Shown here: positions 36,755 through 49,581 of the stretch, piece after piece | How the letters are laid out: every line of letters begins with the position of its first letter | Numbering within the stretch: position 1 is the first letter of the stretch | Assembly: GCA_023055355.1 (NCBI GenBank) | Contig: JALJCS010000034.1 | Location: forward strand, 2,246,001-2,310,000 | Origin: Agelaius tricolor | Taxonomy: Eukaryota; Chordata; Aves; Passeriformes; Icteridae | Reading direction: 5' to 3' | Length of the DNA stretch: 64,000 nucleotides | Program-made: the position numbers and the translations under genes | The notes under the pieces: model-generated | Databases searched by the model: none | Seen by the model: the letters and a program-made list of their open reading frames with translations, nothing else | Told to the model about the DNA's origin: nothing

Positions 36755-39487
36755 CTGAAACGCGGGCAGGCCCCACAGGTTAGCCCTCCTGACCAGGCAG
36801 GCTGTGCAGCCCCTACAGCTCTGCAAGCCCAGAGAGGGCATCCTGACAGCTACAGCATCTCTCAAGAGGAAAGCACCTATTAGTGTTAGTACCAGTACAC
36901 TGAGTTCCTGAATTTGACATGGGACTTTTGTAACTATAAAAAAACTCAATCTAGCAACTACCCTGTTCAATGAAAGCTAAATTGTCTGAATACCTAATGA
37001 ATAAAGCTATGATAAGTCTTAACTCACAAACATGAATGTAGCAGACTACTTGTGAAGGTATGGAGACAGATAAATCTAACTTACATAGTTTTTATTTTCA
37101 ACAGGTAAACTGTTCAATGTATGGCTCATAATTAATACAGTTTAACACAAATGACTGCCATGGATTGTCTTTCCTTTCACTTATACTTTGAAAAAGTTAC
37201 AACACATAAAGGAAACACAACATTTTGGAGGATGATTTCTGCCCTTAGGAATCAATCTGTGGTTTTACCATTCCATTAGTTTATACTATGGTTTCAAACA
37301 ATATTTTACTAGAAAAAGAAAAATTGGAGGAGAGCTTCTGTGCCCAAATGTGGGTCCACCTTTCCCCAGATATAACTTGTCCTGAGAAAAGGTAATACTT
37401 TGGTTACACCTATCCCTGGAGAATCATAGGCGTAACAGTATGAAACCTCAAAATGTTTGTGAGAATAGGGCAAGGCAATAAACTACAGCAGTAATCACAA
37501 AAAGGAAATTCCCACATCGGCTGTCATGGGAGAGCTCACAGGATGAACTGGAATATGATCAGTGTCAGCTCAGCAAATAAGTGTTTCTTCATCTGCCAAT
37601 TGCATTCTCAGAATTCTATTAAAAATCAATAAGTAATACTAAATTCTATTAAAATCAGAAATACTTAGACCCTTTAAGTTCTTTGTGATACCATGGTGAG
37701 GGCAATCTCAAAAGTTTAATTTAGGGAATCAATTAAGGGAATCTTAGAATCCAAAGAGGTACAGGATAGTGAAGGAGAACCTATGAGTGTTTCTGCCATC
37801 ATATAATTTAAAAATTTAAAAGTTAAATCTGTTTAAAAATTTGAACAGTTGCACTGGGATTTAAAACAAGTACTATATGATAATTTTCTTAAATAATTAT
37901 GTGAAAGAAGTTAACTGTTTCATTGAAGAGATTAATTCTCTTTGCACTAGTATCTTTGGAAGTCCACGATTCATGGGGGCTATTCAATGTGAATGAGTCC
38001 TAAAAAAAATATAAAATATTAAAAAATCATTTATAAAATAAAGTAAAAAAATCCCAGGTAATTATTCTGGATGAGTGATGGGCTCTGATGCAGGGAGACA
38101 TAGGAGGAGAGGAAATACACAACTTGTACTAAATTTATTCTTACAGTCCAATTATATCAGTGATTACATGCAGGAATCTTGTACCTCTACTGCAATAAAA
38201 AAGTGATATTGCACAGCTACTGCACTGACAAAGTTTTATTCTTACATCTTTTTCAATAAATAAATGGAATATAGAATAAAAGTGTGTAGATCACTGGAAC
38301 CAGAAATACACATTTCAGAAAGTTAAAGTAAGGGAACCTAAAGAGAAATAGAATTCAGTGAATGAAAAACCTGAAACACTTTGTATGTCCAAAGAACGCT
38401 TTTCACCCATGAAATTATTTTCAGGGAACCCTGAATAGATGATAAAATACAACTTCCTATACCCAAAGTTTTAACACATTCTTTTGAAAACAATTTTATA
38501 CTGTATCTTTTACTTTTCTAAAAGCAGTGTTTCATAGTAATTGCAAGACAGGTACTGCAAGAAAAACTTATATTTTTCCTTACAAAGGAATTATACTGCA
38601 ATAGCATGTGATAATATTTATTAACAACATGGCAAAATGTTATTAGTAATATGAAAGTTACAGCACTGTTATTAATACAAAGATACAGTTAATATTTTCT
38701 TTTCCCTGGTGTTAATAAAACATCATGGAGAATGTTATAAATAATTTTGTATCAAATATTTATTTGCCTTGAAGGGTATATACATTTGAAAGTCTCCCAA
38801 AACACAAAGCCTTGCTTCACTTTCAGTAGATACCAAAAACACTCTGCTGGTATAAGGGGGCAGAGATACCAAGACCACTACGTGGCTGAATTTCACATTC
38901 CTGAAAAGCTTGAGCTCTTTATAAACATCTAAGAGTTGTTTTCCTGGCCTTTTTTTTTTTTTAGTATGTATGTGCAAACCCCACAGAACTGGGAAACAGA
39001 AAGGAATTATGGGGAAAAAGTAAAGTAAGTATTAATCACTGTTAGATAAACAATTTTCTTTGTGTTCTCCCTGTGTCTGATTGTCCATCCTTTGCATGTC
39101 TTTTGTGATAGTTACTTGTGAAATTAATTCAATTCCATCATGTCCCACATCATACCTCAAGGACACTAAAAAATATTTTGAGTAATTTTATATTATCAAA
39201 GAATGGATATGAAACAAATCGCTCAAATTCTAGCAGGTTCTACCAGTTTAAAAAGTGAGAAAAAGAAATTGTCTGCAATTTAGGTGGAGGAAATAGAGAT
39301 AAATTTATGAGTGGAATGAGTGATTATGAGAATGAGTACATTAAAAACTATTACAGCACATCTGCCTCCTTTAACCAGGGAGTTTTCCAGTCATATCCTT
39401 AAAATCCATTGCACTTACAATGTCAGCAAGCTTATGAAAATGAGTTTATGATTAGTTCATCAATTTCTTTGAAACAAGAGAGCTTAC
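36755..39487 (-). other. INPP4B intron F-G
   Basis: 2.7 kb, AT-rich apart from the GC-richer 100 bases next to exon G. No repeat or extra exon recognised. Confidence 0.7.
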
Positions 39488-39600
39488 CGTTGCAGCCAGC
39501 CACATGATTTCTACATTCTTTCTCTTTTTGGCCTGGATATTTTGATGAAGACTTTCTAGCAATCCCTTTAAATCATTTTGTTCTTGAAAATGTGGTAAAC
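39488..39600 (-). CDS. INPP4B: INPP4B shared exon F
   Basis: 113-nt internal exon. GT completes Cys, then 37 codons follow, including [19 protein letters not shown] and [14 protein letters not shown], ending in phase 0. The acceptor is CCTTTTTTCCCAG and the donor GTAAGC at 39482-39487. The basic KKRKN stretch and the WLAAT end sit immediately before the ICRKLNG segment of the next exon, which leads into the catalytic loop. Only 2.7 kb of intron separates it from exon G. Confidence 0.94.
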
Positions 39601-42600
39601 CTGGGAAAAAAGGATAATAAAGTTGCTCATTTTGATAAGGTTGGTGATATGATTGTCCCGACTAAAGAATGCTCATGGTAACGAACAGGTCTATTATTTA
39701 ACAGCCTTGTTTGGGAACACAGGATGGAAATTACCAGCTAAATATTTAAGGAATAAGCAAAGCTTATGTCTTTCTGAGTATTGCTTTGTCCTCCCTAAGA
39801 TCTTCATGTGGAAATTTAAAGTATCTTCAACCTTTATCTTATAAATGGATGGTGAAAAACAAAATCAAATCTCTGCTGTAGTTCTGTTCATCAGCTATTA
39901 CAGACATTCAAAAGAAATCAGAAAAATAAAAAAAAACCCTGAGTGTATTACAACCTGCTTTAATGGGATGATTTTTTTTTTTATTTTAAAGTCAAAAATT
40001 TTGGTTTTGTTTTCAAATTGAAACATCTAATTATTGTTTTAAAATGTGCCTCAGATTTTTATATAACGTAACATAAGTGTTAAACAGCACTTTGTATCCC
40101 CTCTAAAAAGTAACAAAGTATATTTCTCCTGAAATTAAGTGGGGCTTTATTTTGAAGTAGAAAATAATTTCAAGTTTGCTTAAAATCCAAAAATTTACCT
40201 GCTTGTTCTGGTTATGGCATTTAAGCCTAAGTTTAATTTATCCTACATCTCTAGCAAAAATTCAAGAGTAGGCAATTTCATTTCCCCCTCTGTTTCATAT
40301 GTATATAGAGGAGGGATTTTTCTAATGTTGCATTTATCTTCGCTAGTTCTGAAAATCAATAAAATCAAGCGGAATCTGTTTTTTGAAATTATTTCTTCTC
40401 GTGGTGGCAAAGTAAAAAGAATTTTAATCACAGTTCTCACCAAATAAAGGGGTCAGAATCAAGTGAAACAAAGTGAAACTAAATTGATCAATGGATACAG
40501 TTTTTTCAAGCAGAGAAAGTAAATTATCCATCCAGTGAGGGGAAAAAACCCCACAACCCAAGCCCCAAATCCAAGCCCAAAGACTTATACTCAATTGAAA
40601 GGATAAAAATGAGGGAAGTATTAATGAAGGTCAATATCTATTCTCCTAACGTGATCCAAGCTGGAATGAGCCCTCTTATCAACAGGCTTTTACCTTTTAC
40701 ATCTAATAAATTCTGTAGTTTTCCTTATCCATGATTCATAGTAAGAAGTACTTTAAATATATTCAAAAAGAACTAAGTTGCTTCACTCATACTGTGCTGT
40801 CTAAAAAAACCTCACAAACAAACAATAAAAAAAGGGAGGAAAATGTACATCCAGAATCTGTTTTGCAATCATTTTAATTTGGATTGTTTTAACTCTGTAT
40901 TACAAGTTCTGATTGTACATTAGATAATGTAGAGCACATAAAAACACATCACGCTCTGCTAGACTATTACACTTATGGGTGCATCTGTTTCTTTAAAACA
41001 GAGAGCACAAAATTACAAAGATGCTTGGGGATTATGCAAATGTATCACTAAACATTTTATTGCTTCCAGGCAGCTTTCCTTTGGTTCACAGCAGAAAATG
41101 CAACATCTCAGAGGGATGACTTCACCACAGTACAGCAAGAGTCTCCTAATTTACAGTACTGCCAAATGAGTTGCACCTTGACTGGAAATGATCAATTGCT
41201 TCAACTCCTTGGGTCCCCCACAGTACTAAACCACCAAATTGGGTTTATAGATTATAAGGGGGAGGAGCCTGGAAATACCAAACAGCCTTGTTGTTTTCAG
41301 TTAATTATGTACTACTAAACAACTATCTTACATTTCTGGACCCTTACTCTCTTAGCATTTCTATAAAAGCAGTACCATTTTGGTGCTTCAATCAGAGCTA
41401 TATTTGGTCAGCATTTTTGGTAGGAATCTTGCTGGAAACATGCTCTTATTTTCAGTTTCTGCTAAAAGAATTTAAGAGGCTAAGAAATGGGTAAATGACG
41501 AAGTGTATCTTCATCTTAAAGAAGACAAAGTCAGTGGATGCTTAGTTACAAGCAAGACTATTATTGGCAAGGAGAAATACAGACATGAGGAAAACTAACA
41601 GCAAAGGTGGCAATACCTTTCAGGGAGTGGAAAATTGAATTCTTTGAAAGGGAATATATGAATGAAGCAGCAGGCCAGGGAGGCTGCCAAGGGTGGGTGC
41701 AACAGCCTGGCAAATAGGGCTGCGAGTCCTCAAATTCTGTTGGGCTTTTTGAGCACTGTTTGGAACTGACAGCCTTGGGAACACAGTCCTGCATTTGTTT
41801 TGTAGCACAGATTTGGCATTATAGGAAATCATCTGGATAGGTGGGACAAAACCATCAAAAAGCCATCAATATTGAATGCCTCTCACTTGGCCCCAGCACC
41901 AGCGTTGCTTCCAGCCATGTATGGAGGTTTGTCCTCCAGAGGTGGGGGAACATGAGTGGCATTAAAGTCCTCCCACAAATGAACAAGTTTGAGAGCTTCA
42001 CTTTTTTCCCAGGGGGCTGGTTTAAAAGGCACATTTCTCCAAGGCAAAAGAGTGACTCTGTATACTGGCAGGGAGCTACTGGGAAGGGCAGTGGAACCAA
42101 AAGGTGCTCTGTGTTCCATAAAAAATTGTATAAAGAAGAGACTCAGTTCTTTCTTCTCAGAGAAAAAAGCAAGAAAGTTATAATAACCAGAAAATACATG
42201 ATGAACTAGACACAACTAGTTCTCAAAAGCCTTCACAGTCTGAAAGAAGTCCAGGAACTGTGTGGCTCACTAATAATCCTTCAGGAAGGCAGTACTAGTT
42301 TAAATTCTGTTAATGAAAAGTAGCCAATACTGTCTGCATGCAAATTTTTGCTTTTATAAAATAAAATCCATTTATGAGGTAGCAGATCTACCTTAGTCCT
42401 AACCTGGATGAGGCTAGTTTTTTGAGGATGTTTTCTTAGCAAAATTCCCCTAAATTAATCACCCAAGTTATTGTATGAGTTTCTCTATAGACATCCTGGA
42501 AATAAATACCAGGTCTGTGGGTGGATGGATGGGCATCCTGCCTACCATTCAGGAAGAGCTTTTGTTTCTGTCAAAATTATTAACAAGTTAAAATCATCCT

Positions 42601-43294
42601 GATATAAGAGATACACATGTATTCATACGCATGTGTATCAAAGCTTTACATAGCATTTAAAAATCAGGCTGTTAAATCTCCAACATTTGGGACTATGGTT
42701 TGGGCATTAAAACTAACAGGATTTGATTGATGCGGAAGTTTTTTTTCAGTCCTTGCTCTTGGCAATAAGAGTAACAGCATAGTAATGTTTATGTTTATAA
42801 TACACAATTTCTACAGGAGTGGAACACAGGGCCTATTCTAATGAAACCTTGTTATTCATATAATGATCATAATGATGATGTGGCTCATTGCTTGTATTTG
42901 GATCTGCAGATTTCTCAATGGTTCACCAAACCTCAACACATTTTCAGAATAAGAACAGAGGGTATGACTGAAGCTGATGAAATTTCCCACCAAGTATTTA
43001 TGTAAAAATACAGTAGGTACAGACTGTCCTCTACATGAAACATTAAGAAACTTATTATTTTAATAACTTAAAATAGCTGTTCAGTTCATTATTCCTCTGT
43101 TTCATTTTCTCTGTAGTTTCTGCTGTGGCACAGGGCCTGAAATCACTCCTGAGATCAGCAGGGTCATGTACAGACACAAAATGTTTAAATTTATGGAACA
43201 AGTTATAGAACTCTGCTAATATTACTGTCTTATAACCTTTTACCCATTGAAAGCTTTTCAAAGCCATCTGGACATTGCATTATTTTGTACTCAC
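39601..43294 (-). other. INPP4B intron E-F
   Basis: 3.7 kb. Contains a perfect 10-bp hairpin at 42610-42639 and a moderately GC-rich patch at 41840-42110 with open frames on both strands (up to 122 codons), which I judge non-coding. No interspersed repeat recognised. Confidence 0.65.
42610..42639. repeat. perfect 10-bp hairpin
   Basis: GATACACATG (42610-42619), a 10-nt loop, and CATGTGTATC (42630-42639). Possibly a chance palindrome. Confidence 0.55.
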
Positions 43295-43392
43295 AATCAG
43301 GAGGCATTTTTTCTGTAAATAACTTGTAATATTCTTTGAGAAGTTCTAAGTTTTCCTGGTTAATGTTTTCCTGCAAAGTGGTATCTCCAAAC
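43295..43392 (-). CDS. INPP4B: INPP4B shared exon E
   Basis: 98-nt internal exon. G completes Arg, then 32 codons run from [20 protein letters not shown] to TEKMPPD, leaving a single T. The acceptor is TTTTCATAG at 43393 onward and the donor is a consensus GTGAGTA at 43288-43294. The codon split with the next exon reads TGT (Cys). From memory, orthologues often have Tyr at this place, so this may be a lineage substitution rather than a mis-set boundary: no other nearby AG or GT keeps the frame. Confidence 0.93.
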
Positions 43393-44807
43393 CTATGAAA
43401 ATACACAATATTGAATTATGAAAAAAACCCAAAACCCACAAACAAAAGAAAAAAAAGATAAATTATCCTTCATAATTATTTCTTTGCATAAGGAAATAAC
43501 TTTGGTGCTAAATGCATTAGATTTTGTCAAACATGCAGTAGTTAAGTTCTTGTATGCTTTGGAATTAATTTTTGGCAACGAGATCATCACTGATGCATAC
43601 TTCTTCCAAAAGTTTATCAACAAAGCAATCTATTTACAAACATGCAATAAGGCACTTATTTTTTTCCCCTCACAAATCTTGACTATGGAAAGGCACTTGG
43701 GGGAATTCCAAACAGTCCCACAGGCAGAGAACACCCACTCCTCCATCTCTTAGTGCTGCTATTGCTTAAGCATATTAATTTCTGTAAGAGCTGGCCAATA
43801 TGGAAGTGACACAAGATGGAATAGAAGCTTATCTACAAACTAACTATAGCTATAAAAACAAATATCTTTCTCTTTGAGATCAAGATTTCTACAACAGCCA
43901 CATTTCACATGCCAAGAAACTAAATCTCACAGTACTACAGGAGATAGGATTGTAAAGACAAGAATGTCCCCATGATAGTTAGGGCCGAGTGTTTGAAATT
44001 CATCCTTAGAATAGATTTGAAATGGGAATGGAGGAGTACAGGAAGAGAGGCATGGGCAGCTAAGTGAGAAACTCAGAGAGAAGGGGACACAGATCAGAAG
44101 ATACCAAATATGCTGCTAAATTGTGTACAAGGGAAGCAAATATTTCAATAGGCCACAGGGAAAAGATGTGACTACTTCCTCAGTAGCCATTGCTGCACTG
44201 TCACATGAGAACATTTCTTTTAAACCAGAAATATTCTCAAGTGTATTTTATCAAAAAACAAATAAAAAGATGTTTTTTTCTAATAGAGTAACGTTTCCTA
44301 GAAATGTGCCACAAAAATGTTTTTATAGTCTCAGGTTCTTTATCCCACACACCCCTCCATATTTTTAGCCATAAATCATGTGTGGTGTTTTCGGTCTCAA
44401 AAACAAATGTACAACTTTAGGAGTTAAGCAGTACTTTGAATTAAGACAAAAGCAGATTTTAACTGCATGCAGAAAAGCTGCTTCTGCATTGAACTTATTT
44501 TCTTGGTAGATATTAGTACATACCCATATTTATAAATATGTGGCTATTATGTCTTCTCTTATGGCTTTCTTTGCACACAATGTAAAATGACCACTGCTTA
44601 TGGCCTTATCTTCATCTGGACTTTTTCATTGTTCTACATTGCTTCATAGCTTGTGTTTATTTCCTTTAACACCTTTGAAAATACACACTGAGTCAATGTG
44701 AGATTGTCCAAGAGCAAATAACAAAGAAGATTTGTTTCTAATCCTGAGAGATAGCCTGTACCAGCATGGAGTACTCGGACAGAAAATGAAACGTGGCCTT
44801 TTCTTAC
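43393..44807 (-). other. INPP4B intron D-E
   Basis: 1.4 kb, AT-rich, including a perfect 16-base palindrome CATATTTATAAATATG at 44525-44540. Nothing else recognised. Confidence 0.65.
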
Positions 44808-44948
44808 CTCTCTGCCAGTGTTTGCTGTTCATTGATTCCAACATTAAAGAGCACTGGATACATGCGAAGCAGCTTTCCTTCTTTAATCTCTTGTGGCAGC
44901 AGCTCAAACATCTTTGCTGGAAGCTGGACCTCTATAATATAATGTTCA
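44808..44948 (-). CDS. INPP4B: INPP4B shared exon D
   Basis: 141-nt internal exon. One base (T) completes the Arg codon from exon C, then 46 codons follow: [18 protein letters not shown] near the start and [17 protein letters not shown] near the end, leaving AG for another split Arg. The acceptor is TTTTTCCTAG and the donor GTAAGA. This beta-rich segment enters the catalytic domain and is among the best-conserved parts of the family. The opposite strand is also open here, but that frame has no splice support. Confidence 0.95.
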
Positions 44949-47786
44949 CTAGGAAAAATGAAAACAAGAATAAGGATGGGGTTCATGATTGGTCTTCTTC
45001 AAATTATCTTCCTAAATTATAGAGAATGTGTAGACTTAAAAATCCTTCCCTTTTTCCCTTAATTGAACCATAAAAAGGGATGATTCAACTTGCTTGTTTT
45101 AAGAGCATAACCAAGCTATATGAAGGAAGGCAGGTATAACAGTATATAACTATAAACTAACTTCTTTACTGAAGTGAAAATAGGACTAAGGATGAAAGCA
45201 GCAAAAAAGTCCTCTGCTACCAAAATATCAATAAGAATACCTCAATTCTTACAATGCATCTTGCTGAGTTACAAAAACAACTTACTTCCAAAGTCACAAC
45301 TTGATCTGGTATCCATTCTAAAAGTAATATGAGCAAAAATGTTTCATAAAAACCCAAAGTAAAACTCGCATTTTCTTCAATGGTTGGATTTTCTCCCTGG
45401 GGGTAGAAAGCATCACCAACAACAAAATGGTCTCTGTGAAGATAATGACTGAATGCTCATCACACAAGCGTGAATCCTGTTTTAGGAGAAGGGATATGAT
45501 GTATAGCAGTTCTGGGCTTATATTTTTCTTCAGTCTGATGTCATGAAAAATGTACTACTTTGGCTGCCAAGTCAAATTCTGATCACATGGAAGCCCCAGG
45601 TTGGATTCCACCTGCCTTTGAGAACTGGTGCCTGAAGCCACAACAGAAACAATGGGATAATGTTATCTTAGCTTTTATTAGCTTTCTTTTCATTGTTAGA
45701 GCAACCAATTGAAATTAACAAAAAAAGAACAGACTAGAAGAAAACCCATTTGTTTCCAGGATCTGGTATTTTAATCAGAGAGGGCTGACTGATGATGGAG
45801 GCCGAAATTTTCACTCCTGCAGAGAACATTTGAAATATGACACCAGCAACAAGGAGTGTTACAGCAACAGGACGGATGAAGATCTATCCTGCCTACAGAA
45901 GTCAGGCCAAGGAAGTCACTCGAGTTTTGTATGTAAATTTAAGATGGATAATCATGAAGTAAATAATCATGAAGTCCCTCCAACTCTCCATTCACATACT
46001 TGCTAAAGAATAAAAATGCCCTCTGGAGAATTTGGGTGAGAAAAAGACAAAACACCTTGAAGAAAAATGTCAGTTTCTGCAGTAGCTCTGACACCTTCAG
46101 CAAGCTTGAGGGATGATTGGCACCAGCTCAAGTGTTTGGAAAAACAGATTCCACTTGGAAGAGCCAGTGATGATGTTTAAACTTTATTCTGCTCATATAT
46201 CTGAGAAAGAAGTAAAATGGATGCAGTGCAGACCTGTGACTGCAATGTAATTGCATTCAGCAAGGGCAGCAACATCTGCCTTAGTACAGGCTAAACTGGC
46301 ATGCAATCTTTGAGCAAATGCCAGACATTCCCCATTGAGAGGGAATATCAGCCCTGAATGGAGAATACATGTCTCAGGGAGGAGGGATGAAAACTGAAAT
46401 AGTTCTGCTTCCCAGGTAAGTTTGTGTTTTGTTCAATTAATCCACATGTGAAAGAAATAGAGAGTTAGCAAAAAGGATAGTAAAGAATGTGGTTCCCATG
46501 ACCTCTGCATAGCAGTATTAATTCTTAGCCTGCCTGAGAGCCCTCCTGGCTGCTGTCAAGTACTACCAGAACATTCCTGTGATGGAATGCTTTGATGAGC
46601 TTGAGAAGAAAGTTTGGTTTAGTCTAATTCAAAGAGCATGTGCTACAGAACCAAACTGCCACCAAATCACTGCATTGTTACATTTAACTACTCCCAAAAT
46701 CGCTACAAATCTCTGCATGTGAAAGAACACTGAGAAATAATGGTCTTTAGGCATGATAAATTAGTGTCAGAACAATTTTGAGACTTCTCCCCTTGTCCTT
46801 TTTATTTTTCAAAACACTTTTTGAAGTCTCAGAGATAATCCTTGGTAACTTTAAAAAGTCTGTTACCAAGTGCACAATGAAAACAATGCGTTTCTGGTTG
46901 TGGAAAGAAAAGACCAGAAAGCTATGAAAGAGCTGTCTAGAAAGTCCTGGAGTAGTACTGAAGTCAAGTGGAGGCAAAAAAAGCAACAAGTCAAAGTACT
47001 GGAAGACTGGAGGAAATCTGGAGGACTTGCTTGACATAAGTTTGCCAAAGATCTTACAGGTCTGTGATTCTACTTAAAGAAAAAAAAAACCCAGTAAATT
47101 TTATTGTCATATGCTTTCTCTCTTTCATGGCTAGATTCAGTGCAGAGCTATCAGGCAGGAGATGGATTAGGTGGGTACAACATTTTCCAACAAGATGGAA
47201 AAATCAGTACCTAATTTTTAACATTTCATGACCTTTCAGAAAAACAGAGTGGAGAAAGTAAGCCTGTGTTTTAAGACACTAAATAATATATCTTCATCTA
47301 TTTAAGAAGAAACTGTATAAATTTAGGTCTTAAATATTTAAATGTATAAGATTTGCCTAAACAGGACTGCTTAAAAATATCCCTCTATAACTTTCTTTGC
47401 ATTATTTATTCTCTAATATTTGTTATCATCACATATGAAGATAGACAAACACTTGTAATACTGGTAGAATGCTTCTAAAAGGTACCCTCCACATGGCTGG
47501 GGGTCATGGATCATGCAGCTGCTTTGAGTTGGCTGAAATTGCATACCTTGAACTCATTGCAGTAAACTCAAAACAAGTAATTTACATGGATGTTGCTTTG
47601 TAAAAGAAAAAAAAATGCACACATGGTCAGTCACAGCAACTCAGCTTGGAGGTTCTTTACCCAGCTCTTCTTTCAGATGAATGCAATGTTTTAGATCACT
47701 TCAGTGTGGCTTTAAGTGCTAGTCCAGTCTTGGGCTTTGTTGATAACATGGTATAAGAGACTGTGATACCTCAAAGTTCATGTGCA

Positions 47787-48410
47787 CAATCATAGAATGC
47801 TTTGGGTTGGAAGGGACCTTAAAGATCATCTAAATGCAACTCCTCTGCCATGGGCAGGGATACCTTTCACTAGACCACGTTGCTCAGAGCCCCATTCAAC
47901 CAGGTCATGAACACTTCCAGGGATGAGGCATCAACAACTTCATAGTGCAATCTGTTTCAGTCCCTCACCACCCTCAGAGCAAAGAATTTCCTCCTAACAT
48001 CTGATCTGAACTTCCCCTCTTTTAGTTTGAATCCATTCCCCCTTGTCCTTGTAAAAAGTCCCTCTCCAGCTCTCTTGTAACCCCATTTGGTACTGGAAAA
48101 TGCTGTAAGGTCTCCCCACAGTGTTGTCTTCTCCAAGTTGAACAGTCCCAAGTCTCTCAGCCTGTCTCCATGAGAAATGCTCCAGCCCTCTGATCATCTT
48201 TATTAAGCCCATCTTCATTAAGACCTTTAATTGGTCCACATCCTTCTTGTGTGGGGTCGCAGAGCAGCATGCAGTACTGCAGGTGGAGCCTCATGACAGT
48301 AGAAGAGAGAGGGAAAGCCATCTCCCTTGACCTGCTAGTCACACTGTGATGCAGCTCAGGATACTGCTCTCTGAGCTGCATTCTAATACATGAACCCACC
48401 TAGCTGATCC
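47787..48410 (-). mobile_element. CR1 LINE, 5'-truncated, minus orientation
   Basis: Reading the minus strand, it ends at 47787 with the canonical CR1 tail (CCAACCCAAAGCATTCTATG), preceded by the GGTCTAGTGAAAG and GGATGAGG-type 3' UTR blocks. It runs about 620 bp back to roughly 48410, where it meets a second CR1 of opposite orientation. No intact coding frame. It lies in the same orientation as INPP4B, so it could offer a weak internal 3' end signal, which I cannot test. Confidence 0.85.
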
Positions 48411-49581
48411 AGGAAAGCCAACAGACAACACTTCTGGACTGCAGCAAAGCTTTTGAAACAGCTTGTCACAGCATGCTAGTGGACAAAATGTCCAGCAAAC
48501 AGCTGGATAAGAGTGTTATGTGATAGGTGAGCAGCTGGCTTACGGGTCAGGAACAAAGGATTACAGGGAATGGGGTGACACAGCAATGGTGTCCAGTCAC
48601 TAGTGGGGTTCTGCTGGCTCCCTCCTTGGCCCTGTGCTGCTCTTCAACATCTTTGTCAATGACATGGATGCAGGACTCAAAGGAATGCTAAGTAAGTTTG
48701 CTGATGATAGTAAACTGGGAGGAGATGTCAACTCCCTTGAGGTCACAGAAGCCCTCCAGAGACCTCAACAAATTAGAGAGATGGGCAATCATCAGTTGTG
48801 GACAGCTCAGCAGGTGAAGGGCCAGATTGTGCATCTGGGATGGGGCAGCCCTGGCTGTAGGGACAGAGGGGGGAATGAGAGGCTGGAGAGCAGCGCTGTG
48901 CCAAGGGCCCTGGGGGTGCTGCTCCATGCAAAGCTGGGTGTGAGTCAGCAGTGCCCTGGCAGCCAGGAGGGCAGCTGTGTCCTGGGGGCATCGGGCACAG
49001 CACGGCCAGCTGGGCAAGGGAGGGGATTGTCCCGCTCTGCTCCGCACCGGGGCGGCCTCACCCCGAGGGCTGGGGGCACTGTGGGGTGCCACGATGGAAA
49101 CAAGGCATGGAGCCATTGGAGAGTGTCCAAAGGAGGCCACGAGGGTGGGGAAGGGCCTGGAGGGGAAGTTGTGTGAGGGGTGCCTGAGGTCACTTGGTCT
49201 GTTCAGCCCGGAGAGGAGGAGACTGAGGGGAGACCTCACTGCGGTGTAAACTTCATCAGGAGGGGAAGCAGCAGGGCAGGCACTGATCTCTTCTCTCAAG
49301 TGAGCAGTGACAGGACTCAGCTCCAGAAGGAAACAGCCTGGAGCTGTGTCAGGGGAGGTTTAGGTTGAATGTCAGGAAAATTTTCTTCAGTCAGAGAATG
49401 GTTGAGCAGGTTGAACTGGCTCCCCCGGGAAGTGCCACAGCACCAAGCCTGACAGAGGTCAAGAAGCATCTGAACTCTCAGGCACAGGGTGTGATTCTCA
49501 GGAAGCCCTGTGCAAGGCCAGGAGTTGGACTTGATTATGCATATGGGTCCCTTCTAACTCAAAATATTCTATGATTCTGTA
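48411..49581 (+). mobile_element. CR1 LINE with C-terminal reverse transcriptase remnant
   Basis: About 1.17 kb, plus orientation. It begins within the reverse transcriptase region: a CSKAF block near 48440, then LLFNIFVNDMDAGLKG and the catalytic-type FADD box at 48697-48708, where avian CR1 normally has a D-D pair. The 3' UTR follows, ending with ATTCTATGATTCTG at about 49577. Frames are broken by frameshifts and stops, so it is inactive. The GC-rich 3' part produces open frames on both strands (up to 203 codons antisense) that are not genes. Confidence 0.9.
48634..49176 (+). pseudogene. CR1 ORF2 (reverse transcriptase) C-terminal fragment
   Basis: Open stretch whose first 32 residues are clear CR1 reverse transcriptase (palm region with FADD), after which the frame runs out of the family pattern through a frameshift into 3' UTR-like sequence. 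Not a functional protein. Confidence 0.75.

Noticed and set aside
41841..42215. Overlapping open frames on both strands (up to 122 codons)
   Set aside because: No recognisable protein and no consistent splice sites; inside intron E-F.
44525..44540. 16-base perfect palindrome CATATTTATAAATATG
   Set aside because: Pure AT-type palindrome, common by chance in AT-rich introns.
48688..49299. 203-codon minus-strand open frame
   Set aside because: Antisense of a CR1 element; GC-rich repeat sequence explains the lack of stops.
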